From assembly GCA_002794775.1 (NCBI GenBank), contig NBAY01000188.1, positions 1 to 15,607 on the forward strand: 15,607 nt of DNA, given 5' to 3'. The notes below the pieces were generated by a model. The model was not told the DNA's origin. It saw nothing but the letters and a program-made list of their open reading frames with translations, and did no database searches. Position numbers and translations under genes: made by a program. This document shows positions 1 to 6,677 of this stretch, piece by piece. Within the stretch, counting starts at the first letter, position 1, and each line of letters starts with the position of its first letter. The DNA is from Porodaedalea pini (taxonomy: Eukaryota > Basidiomycota > Agaricomycetes > Hymenochaetales > Hymenochaetaceae).

Positions 1-639
1 TGCCGTGTAGCCTGAAGACATGATCCCGGTAGAGCCTCGCCATTCCTTCCGACGTTATGCTCACTGAGGTAGGGATCACATGCACCTGTTTACTGAACCT
101 GTCAACGAAGACACAGATTGCGTTATGCCCATTGGACTCGGGTAGTTTCGCCGATCAGGTCTGCTGTGACGATTTCCCAAGGACCTTTCGGATCTCGTTT
201 GGGTTCAAGAGGATTGTGCGGTTTCGCTCTGTGTGCCTTCGTACGTTGGCACGCATCACATCCCTCGACATACATTTGAACATCTCGTTGGATTCTGGGC
301 CACCAGTAGTTGCGTGTGATCAACTCATGGGTCTTGTAGCGTCCTGGGTGTCCTGCGAGCGTGCTGTCGTGAATGGTTTCGAATGATGTCTTCTCGGAGT
401 TTACGGTCTTTCGGCACGTAGATCCTGCCCTTCCACATCAACAACCCTTCTTCTTCCTCCCACTCTCGTTCCTTCCGCTCTAACGCCTTCATAACTGCTC
501 TGTCCCTGTTGTTTCGTACCCTTTTAATTCGTTTAACGAAGTCTGCATCCAGCGCTTCTAGCAGTGTTTCGTTTACAAATAAGTCCGGCTTGAGCAAAAC
601 AATGTCGATATTGTCGTTCTCCCCCCTCTCATGATCCGC
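1..639 (-). pseudogene. pol: Element A pol, integrase part, broken
   Basis: This is the direct continuation of the pol frame after a TGA at 642-640 that follows the end of RNase H. The frame stays open beyond this TGA to about 374. A one-base insertion in the TT at 372-373 shifts the frame. The next segment, on to about 149, carries the rest of the zinc-binding domain (NYWWP, then CDACQRTK, the CC pair of HHCC) and VTADLIGE with the first catalytic Asp. A second one-base insertion in the TTT at 146-148 shifts the frame again. Beyond it the integrase core (VFVDRFSKQ and on to RLHG) is open to the window edge. The second catalytic Asp and the Glu are outside the window. Three separate lesions mean no functional integrase. 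The TGA fits CGA changed to TGA. Confidence 0.9.
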
Positions 640-3111
640 TCATCTCGAGAGGAGGTCAGCCTTAGTCATCAGGGCACCTGGTTTATGGAACAGTTTGAAG
701 TCGTAGTCCGCTAACTCCTGTAGCCATCTCGCTTGTCGGTGGTTAATCTTCTGGGGTTTTCGGAAATACTGGAGGTTGAGGTGATCCGACCAGATTTCGA
801 AGGTTTGCGTTGCCCCTAGAAGATATTGTCGCCAGTCATCCAGTGCGCACATGATCGCGAACATCTCTTTGTCATAAATTTCGTAATTGCGCTCTGCTTG
901 GCTAAGCGCTTGCGATCGGTATGCGATTGGATGCCACTTTCCGTCAACGAATTGGGACAGAATGGTGCCGTTAGCGAAATGCGACGAATTGGCCTCCACC
1001 CGAAATTGACCGTCATCAGTAGGCACTGTGAGTACAGGTTCTTCACAGAGCTTCTGTTTCAGACGTTCAAAGGCCTCTTGTTGCTCTACCTCCCACTTCC
1101 ACTCTACATCTCCGGTCAACACTGTCAAGGGCTTCGCATAGTGACTGAATGCTAGGATGAAGCGGCGGTAATAGTTGCAGAACCCAAGGAAAGACTGTAG
1201 TTCTTTCTTGTTCTTAGGCACTGGCCAATCTTTTACACCCGCCACTTTGGCTGGATCCATGCGAATCTGTCCGTTGCCGAGGATATGCCCGAGATAGTTC
1301 ACGGTCTCTTGAGCGAAGCTGCACTTTTCTGGCTTTAAGAACAGCTTATTTGCTCGCAACACTTCCAGGACTTGTCGGACGAGTTTGTCATGATGTTCGC
1401 GAGTTCGTGCGAAGATCAGGATGTCGTCCATGTAGACTATGACGTGTCCATCATTGACGAGTTCTCGGAAGATCTCGTTCATGAATCCTTGGAAGGTTGC
1501 CGGTGAGTTTGTGAGACCGAAAAACATGACCGTTGGTTCGAATAGACCGCGGTTTGTCCTGAAGGCGGCTTTATGCTCGTCGCCCTCTCGAATCCGAATG
1601 TTATTGTAACCCCAACGTATGTCAAGCTTCGTGAAGAATTTTGCCTGTTTCGTTTTGTCAATGAGCTCTTGGATTAGAGGTAACGGGTATTTGTTCTTAA
1701 CCGTCATCTCGTTGAGCCGGCGATAGTCCTGTACGGGGCGAAGCTTGCCATCCTTCTTTTTTATGAAGAAGAAGGGGGATGCCATTTCAGATTGAGAGTT
1801 ACGAATACGGCCAGTTCTCAAGTTTTCGGTGAGGAATTCGTCCAGTGCCACCTGTTCGGATGGGCTGAGCGGGTAGATTTTACAGTCAGAGAGCTTTGAT
1901 CCCGGCTTGAGTTCAATCGCATGATCCCAAGGGCGTCTCTCTGGTAACTGATCGAATTCCTGTTCACTGAAGACGTCCGCAAACTCTTTGACATAGTTCG
2001 GGACTTCCTCGAGCACCTGTTGTCTGACCTTCAGTGCTTTTCTCGGATCGGACTTAATGTACCTGTCCCAATCGAAGAGGAAGAGCTGATCGCCGTCTTC
2101 AAGTTCCACCAAATCAAGGTTTTCATCGGGGTCTGCATCAATGTCCTCTAGACTACGGATATAGCCGCATACATCGGGGCATCGATCAAATTCGATCGTT
2201 GATTTTTGCCAGTCGATGTTGGGATTGTGCAGCTTTAACCATTCATGTCCGATGAACACATCTGTTTTCCCTAGATCCGTGACCGCGAAGTGGATGCGCT
2301 CCGAATGATCTTTAATCGTCATGCGCATTTCCACAAACTCTGTGATCGAGCCATCCTTGTTGAGCGTGCCGTCAGCATTATAGACTCGGATTGGGATGGG
2401 TGTCTTTTTTGTCCGGATCTGATGCTTTTTGACGAAGGATCGGTTGATACATGAGCCAGTGCAGCCACTGTCCAGTAGGGCGTCTACCTTGAACTGGTTA
2501 CCGGTGTCGGTCGTTTGAAGGAGAATCGGTACCATGAGCTGTTGCCCCCGAGACCCTCTTATGAACTGTTTCGGACCCCTCAGGTCCCTAACAGCTGCCA
2601 TGGCATCTGGTTCTTCTAGCGCAATGATTTGACGCACCGTCTCTTCATTCGCTTCAGCATGCCTCTGCTGTTTCATCCACACTCGGAGAGTCGTTAAAGC
2701 ACTTTCGAGTTTATCCTCTTTGAGACGCCGTACTACCCATGGGGCCGTAAAGGGGACAGGTCGTTCTCTCCAGGACTTTCTCTCAGCTTGTTTCGACGAG
2801 TTTTCATTTTTCACGGATTTCGGTTCAGTTCCGGCCAAGGAAGAAATAGAATTAAAAGATTCGGAACAGGGTTTTACATGATTTTCTGACACAGGAGTAG
2901 GACGAGATGATGATGCAGACGTGTTGTTACATATAGGCATATCTATACTACTAGCTACTGGTACAGGGATAGAAGGAATATTTTTGCGAGTGACATTGCT
3001 TTTTACCTTTTTTTGTTTTTTATCTAAATTATCTACAGAGTCCATAGAATTATCAAAAATGGCCGTTTGAAGAACCGAAACTGAACCTATCCCAGTCAGT
3101 GCCGTGTTCAC
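640..3111 (-). CDS. pol: Element A pol: protease, reverse transcriptase, RNase H (open part)
   Basis: This open frame of 823 codons starts at a GTG that overlaps the gag stop and ends at the TGA discussed for the integrase part. A basic, Ser-rich stretch (about 1-190) precedes a retropepsin-like aspartic protease with DSGCTG at 214-219. Reverse transcriptase follows: SPFFFIKKKDGKLRPVQDYR near 445-463, the first catalytic Asp in LDIRWGY (D497) and the YMDD box at 560-563. RNase H follows with E749, D776 and D819 in place. The first expected catalytic Asp, in the VEA(D)SS motif, is Asn at residue 708 (codon 990-988), so RNase H is probably inactive. The frame is -1 relative to gag and is open back to 3141. 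The first ATG is at codon 23, so a -1 frameshift from gag is more likely than independent initiation. Confidence 0.88.
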   Translation of the reverse strand: MNTALTGIGSVSVLQTAIFDNSMDSVDNLDKKQKKVKSNVTRKNIPSIPVPVASSIDMPICNNTSASSSRPTPVSENHVKPCSESFNSISSLAGTEPKSVKNENSSKQAERKSWRERPVPFTAPWVVRRLKEDKLESALTTLRVWMKQQRHAEANEETVRQIIALEEPDAMAAVRDLRGPKQFIRGSRGQQLMVPILLQTTDTGNQFKVDALLDSGCTGSCINRSFVKKHQIRTKKTPIPIRVYNADGTLNKDGSITEFVEMRMTIKDHSERIHFAVTDLGKTDVFIGHEWLKLHNPNIDWQKSTIEFDRCPDVCGYIRSLEDIDADPDENLDLVELEDGDQLFLFDWDRYIKSDPRKALKVRQQVLEEVPNYVKEFADVFSEQEFDQLPERRPWDHAIELKPGSKLSDCKIYPLSPSEQVALDEFLTENLRTGRIRNSQSEMASPFFFIKKKDGKLRPVQDYRRLNEMTVKNKYPLPLIQELIDKTKQAKFFTKLDIRWGYNNIRIREGDEHKAAFRTNRGLFEPTVMFFGLTNSPATFQGFMNEIFRELVNDGHVIVYMDDILIFARTREHHDKLVRQVLEVLRANKLFLKPEKCSFAQETVNYLGHILGNGQIRMDPAKVAGVKDWPVPKNKKELQSFLGFCNYYRRFILAFSHYAKPLTVLTGDVEWKWEVEQQEAFERLKQKLCEEPVLTVPTDDGQFRVEANSSHFANGTILSQFVDGKWHPIAYRSQALSQAERNYEIYDKEMFAIMCALDDWRQYLLGATQTFEIWSDHLNLQYFRKPQKINHRQARWLQELADYDFKLFHKPGALMTKADLLSR

Positions 3112-4193
3112 TGCTGGGGTTCCGCAAAATCCAACTCCCGCTCAAAGAGCGCCTCCTCTTCTTCCTCCGCAAAGTCTGACTCCTTGAGCGTCGCGGTCTC
3201 GTCTGCCCAGACTTTTCTCTCTCGGGGTTCCATCCCCATCAACACAGCCCTTATCACCTTCTTCTGCATTGGGCAATTCCTCTGTAGATGTCCAGATTCC
3301 TTGCAGTAGTAGCAGAGTCCGGCTTTCCTCAGCTCTTCGAGTGAGACGTCCATCGGCTTCCCCATGCCTCCGTATGTGACTCCGGTGGCATCGCGTCTTT
3401 CGGGGATTCTTGGTGTGAACGTCTGGGTTGGTTTTGGTGGGAGCACCTGAGGTCTAGACGGGGCAGTGCGCATTTGCTCAATGGCTTTCATCTGACGTCT
3501 AGCGTTGTCGAATCGAATGGCTTTTTCTTGCCAGCCCTTGTACGTGGTTGGGACTGTGTCGCTCATTTCGATCCGGTATACGATCTCTCTGTCCAAGGCT
3601 TTCGTTAGTTTGTGGATGAGAGTGTCGTCATTTTTGGCGTCATCGCTGTATCCTGCCGCACGGCGATAGATGTCGAACTGCTGGAAGAATTGGTCGGCTG
3701 TGATGTCTCGGGTGTGTTTCCAGCTGTCCAATTTCTGCATGGCGTTCATGCGTTCGTTCGGATCTCCGAACACTTTCTCCAGCTGTTTGTTAAACTTCTG
3801 GCGACTGACGAGCGAAAAGATCAGATAGCCATCCATCTTGATGCTTTCCAAGAAGTTCTGTGCCCAGAGTGCGGCCGAGCCTTCCGTCATGAACGACAAC
3901 ACGAAAAGGAAGTAGTCCTTGTCGTTTATGAAGTCCTCTGCGTTAGCTTCAACGTAAAGGGTGATGGCGCGTTCGAATTTCTTGTAGTCTCGCCCGTTGA
4001 ACGCCTCAGGTTTGGCGATATGTCTTCCTCCACTGCGGCTTGTTGGTGGAGGGACAGGTGCCGCTGCGGCTGCTGGCGTGGGGTTTACGAGTAATCCCAG
4101 GCCGTGTAGCGCGTTGATGATCTCCTGCATCATGTCGTTTGAGATCGTCGGAGTTGCGGCTGCTGGCGCAGCTGGGGCTTGGGGTTCTGCCAT
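3108..4193 (-). CDS. gag: Element A gag: capsid/nucleocapsid polyprotein
   Basis: The gag protein has 361 residues and starts at an ATG (MAEPQ). It would form the cytoplasmic virus-like particle that packages element RNA. An Ala/Pro-rich N-terminus (1-55) is followed by a Ty3-type capsid region (about 60-240) with WAQNFL and TADQFF, also seen in element B gag. One CCHC zinc knuckle, CYYC-x4-H-x4-C, lies at C294, C297, H302 and C307. A region of about 50 residues after the knuckle is acidic. The stop at 3110-3108 overlaps the first codon of the pol frame. The C-terminus (DFAEPQQ) aligns with that of element B (GFASGQA), with the TTT-GCG codons the same distance from the stop. The frame is intact. 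Confidence 0.9.
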   Translation of the reverse strand: MAEPQAPAAPAAATPTISNDMMQEIINALHGLGLLVNPTPAAAAAPVPPPTSRSGGRHIAKPEAFNGRDYKKFERAITLYVEANAEDFINDKDYFLFVLSFMTEGSAALWAQNFLESIKMDGYLIFSLVSRQKFNKQLEKVFGDPNERMNAMQKLDSWKHTRDITADQFFQQFDIYRRAAGYSDDAKNDDTLIHKLTKALDREIVYRIEMSDTVPTTYKGWQEKAIRFDNARRQMKAIEQMRTAPSRPQVLPPKPTQTFTPRIPERRDATGVTYGGMGKPMDVSLEELRKAGLCYYCKESGHLQRNCPMQKKVIRAVLMGMEPRERKVWADETATLKESDFAEEEEEALFERELDFAEPQQ

Positions 4194-5035
4194 GATAGGC
4201 GGTGGTGTTGGTGATGGGTGGGGTGGTTGTTGGGCTCCTAGCTCGTCGTCTAGGCGTACTAGGTCGTCGTCGGTCAGTGGTGGTAGTTGTGTGAGGACAG
4301 CGTCGGCAGTGTCTTCTGGTGGTGTATTCCAACGCTGTGCCGCTGATCCAGACGGTCGACTGTACGGGTGTGGAGCCAGCTCAAATCAGAAGCAACACTG
4401 CCAGCCGACAGGTGGTGCGGACGCCTGCGGATCTGATTGAGCGCTGTAACAAAATTCCGGCTGCGGTGGTCGACTTTCACTTGCTGATCAAACCCGGATC
4501 TTCCTCTGTGAAGACTCCAACGGGCGCCAAGGGACCTTTCCGAAGATCACCCCCAAGGCCTGGTAGCTACTCTCGAGTGGGTCGGACTCAACGTTACCCC
4601 CTCTCAAACGAGCGCTAGTTGATCGAATAGAAAGAGGACGGCGGGTTGTGAAACGAGTGAGTTTAATAATGACGGTAAGGAATTAACGACGTATCGGCCT
4701 GATCGATGCACGTGAGATCGATCTAAGAATAGGTGTGGGTCGAAGCGATCGTAGTCGGGGTCGCAGTCCAAGTCGTCAGACGCGTCGGATGAGAATGTTG
4801 GTCTAGAGTTCGGGGTTACGGACAGGTAGTGGTCGGTTTTGAGGTTGTTGGACGAGATGAGGGTTGAGAGTGATGATGATAGATAGTAGGATTAGTTCAA
4901 TGGTGAGAGTGATTTGCGGGGTACAGGTGAAGGTGTAGATGGTGGCGCGGTAAAGGGATTGCTGTCGGTAGGAGATGCGAACGTTCAGAGCCAGCTTGGC
5001 GTTGGTGACTGAGAATGCGCAAGGCGGTAGGGGTA
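4194..5035 (-). other. Element A untranslated leader
   Basis: About 840 bases lie between the primer-binding site and the gag start, read on the minus strand. Short overlapping frames exist on both strands, but none resembles a known protein or has element-like composition, so none is called. Element B has a leader of similar length (about 775 bases) without obvious similarity. Long leaders in LTR elements usually carry packaging and translation signals. Nothing specific is visible here. Confidence 0.6.
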
Positions 5036-5046
5036 AGTTTCGACCT
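5036..5046 (-). promoter_or_regulatory. Element A primer-binding site, self-priming type
   Basis: The 11 plus-strand bases AGTTTCGACCT next to the LTR are the reverse complement of 5203-5213 inside the LTR. In the minus-strand transcript, the site can therefore pair over 11 bases with sequence that starts 34 bp downstream of the TATA box. It touches the LTR with no gap if the LTR is taken as 5047-5472. No tRNA-type PBS (beginning TGG) is seen. In Tf1 the first 11 bases of the mRNA anneal to the PBS and prime reverse transcription, and the geometry here is the same. Confidence 0.78.
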
Positions 5047-5202
5047 TGTGTCAGCGACGGACTACGGGTACGCAAATAGTAACCGGGTCGCGCGGAACTC
5101 AGTCAGAAAGGAGGGAGGCGAGAGAGAGAGCGGTGAGCCAGGGGAGCTGACACAGCGCAGAGGTAGGGGGCAGCTTCTGGACGTAGCCAGGTAGAATTGA
5201 CC

Positions 5203-5213
5203 AGGTCGAAACT
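5203..5213 (-). promoter_or_regulatory. Element A predicted RNA 5' end / self-primer
   Basis: This 11-base segment is complementary to the primer-binding site at 5036-5046. It starts 34 bp downstream of the 5' T of the TATA box, where the transcript should begin. In a Tf1-like mechanism, RNase H cuts after this segment and its 3' end primes minus-strand DNA. Confidence 0.65.
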
Positions 5214-5240
5214 AGGGGATAAGTACAGGGGACTACCTAC

Positions 5241-5247
5241 TTATATA
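5241..5247 (-). promoter_or_regulatory. TATA box of element A LTR
   Basis: The minus strand reads TATATAA inside the LTR. The predicted transcript start lies 34 bp downstream. It is the best TATA match in this LTR. Confidence 0.7.
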
Positions 5248-5424
5248 CCCTTCAGCGGCTGCGCACGGACCAGGGAATTAACTACTACATAAGGATAGAT
5301 GATAGAACGTCGTGGAATTTCATAGAATAATGGAATCATAGGATCGGTCAGCGAGTAAGGATAGTGTGAGAAGGAGCGTAATGGATAATGCGTAAGCAGG
5401 AATAAGCGTGATTAGTGATGGATG

Positions 5425-5450
5425 GATAAGATATGATAAGATAAGATAAA
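5425..5450. promoter_or_regulatory. GATA motif cluster in element A U3
   Basis: Three GATAAG and one GATAAA motif start at 5425, 5435, 5440 and 5445, about 180-210 bp upstream of the TATA box on the transcript strand. More GATA cores lie at 5294 and 5301 and near 5356. Fungal GATA factors (nitrogen, light and iron regulators) bind HGATAR. Use by this element is an inference. Confidence 0.45.
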
Positions 5451-5472
5451 TTAAAAAAGCGTCCATGACACA

Positions 5473-6264
5473 TACTTGATTTGTCTGGTTAATTTTGATA
5501 ACGAACGAGACCTTAACCTGCTAAATAGCCAGGCCGGCTTTTGCTAGTTGCCGACTTCTTAGAGGGACTGTCAGCATCTAGCTGATAGAAGTTTGAGGCA
5601 ATAACAGGTCTGTGATGCCCTTAGATGTTCTGGGCTGCATGCATGCTACACTGACAGAGTCAGCAAGTTCTTTCTTAGATGAGCAAGAAGTGGGACAAAG
5701 CTATAGATTAGGGGCAAGAGTGCCCATCCTTATATACAGTACAGTTGAATAGTATACTATAAAGAGTAAAGTGAGCATATGGTGCATAGTCATATGAGCA
5801 TATAGTCAGAGTTCTGGAAGTTTGGTCATGTGACCAATGACAGATATTTGCTCAGGCAAGTATCCATCAGTTATTTATAGTTCAACATTCTTTTTCCTTG
5901 ACTGGAAGGTCCTGGGTAATCTTGTGAAACTCTGTCATGCTGGGGATAGAGCATTGCAATTATTGCTCTTCAATGAGGAATTCCTAGTAAGTGTGAGTCA
6001 TCAGCTCACGTTGATTACATTGTAGAGTTCCGATGAGTGGCCAATCACTGCAGATCCCTCTAGAGGCCATCCATTGCACATTCTGACAATTATTGACATG
6101 TACTGGACTCAGAGTAATTTGCCCAACATGTACTGGACACAGGATGATTTGCCTGACATCACATCAGCAGATCACTAGGAAGATCCCCCTGGCAATTTGG
6201 GATGTACCAGAAAGCTTATGTCATTGGAGTCAGTTGGGACGTGTACCAGAGATCAGCCCGATGA
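5473..6264. other. Non-element spacer without a supported gene
   Basis: These 792 bases lie between the LTR of A and the 3' LTR of B. They are more AT-rich than the elements. The longest plus-strand frame, 5837-6025 (62 codons), resembles nothing I recognise. There is a CATATG-rich stretch near 5773-5803 and a two-copy 30-bp tandem repeat at 6096-6155. No LTR ends, protein motif or RNA gene was found. It may be host intergenic DNA or a fully decayed repeat. Confidence 0.55.
6096..6155. repeat. Two-copy 30-bp tandem repeat
   Basis: Units 6096-6125 and 6126-6155 both begin ACATGTACTGGAC and match at 24 of 30 positions by eye. Shorter echoes (TGTACCAGA, twice) follow between 6200 and 6251. Confidence 0.7.
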
Positions 6265-6677
6265 TGTTAGGCGGGAGTCCGGGAGACGACTCGGACTGGG
6301 CAGGCCTCGGCTGACTGTCGTCTGGGACGTGCTGTACTCGAGCGTAGACTCGGGACACACTTACTCAGGCTAGGTCGTCGTGGAGGTAAGAGGATTAATA
6401 CAAGTCTAAACTAATACAAGGGGGACGAGTCTCACCTAGGTCGTCGTGGAGGTAAGAGGAAAAGCAGAACAAGGAGTTCATGCGATTCCTGAGACCTTAT
6501 ATAGCAACGACCGTGAGACTATATTACCTAACATTACATAACAAGTGGGAATGGAATGAATGAAGGCAGTGTGGGAATGATTGTGTAAGATGGGTAAATA
6601 TGATGAAAAGGACGAATATAATAAAGGAAATGGTAAAAGGGAGAATAAAGGAAAAGGTGAAAGTTCAGGTTCTAACA
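6265..6677 (-). repeat. Element B 3' LTR (413 bp)
   Basis: The LTR is bounded by TGTTAG (6265-6270) and CTAACA (6672-6677), a 6-bp perfect inverted repeat. The pol stop codon and polypurine tract abut its right end. It differs from the 5' LTR at 12159-12571 by 14 transitions and no indels (about 96.6% identity). The TATA box is at 6497-6503 on the minus strand, and the self-primer segment is at 6460-6470, 33 bp downstream. Two copies of a 25-bp sequence lie at 6370-6394 and 6436-6460 in the R/U5 part. The left flank is GATGA, which does not match the flank of the other LTR. Confidence 0.94.

Larger units (their letters stand above)
1..5472 (-). mobile_element. Element A: Ty3/Gypsy retrotransposon, left part beyond the window
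   Basis: This is an LTR retrotransposon read on the minus strand. In transcript order it has a 5' LTR (5047-5472), a primer-binding site (5036-5046), a leader of about 840 bases, gag (4193-3108), pol with protease, reverse transcriptase and RNase H (3111-640), and the start of integrase (639-1). The rest of integrase, the polypurine tract and the 3' LTR lie beyond the left edge. The PR-RT-RH-IN order places it in Ty3/Gypsy. Whether it carries a chromodomain cannot be seen. Its LTR has no visible similarity to the LTRs of the other elements here, so it is a separate family. One TGA and two single-base insertions in integrase, and an Asn in place of a catalytic RNase H Asp, make it a decayed copy. 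Confidence 0.93.
5047..5472 (-). repeat. Element A 5' LTR (426 bp)
   Basis: The boundaries come from the perfect 7-bp inverted termini TGTGTCA (5047-5053) and TGACACA (5466-5472), and from the primer-binding site directly to the left. A shorter reading, 5049-5470 with TGTCA/TGACA, is also possible. The transcript runs leftwards. U3 lies to the right and contains a cluster of GATA motifs. The TATA box is at 5241-5247. The likely RNA start is near 5213. U5 contains a GA-rich stretch (plus strand, about 5108-5136). The partner 3' LTR is beyond the window, so neither LTR divergence nor the target-site duplication can be checked. The right flank is TACTT. Confidence 0.8.

Noticed and set aside
3612..4440. 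Plus-strand frames of 147-160 codons opposite element A gag
   Set aside because: They lie antisense to a gag gene with clear capsid and CCHC motifs, and their translations show no domain. They are shadows of the GC-rich gag sequence.
4803..5075. A 90-codon minus-strand frame in the A leader and LTR
   Set aside because: It crosses the LTR boundary and the primer-binding site, and its translation has no domain.
5837..6025. A 62-codon plus-strand frame in the spacer
   Set aside because: It is short, resembles no family I know and has no supporting context. Frames of this length are expected by chance in AT-rich DNA.
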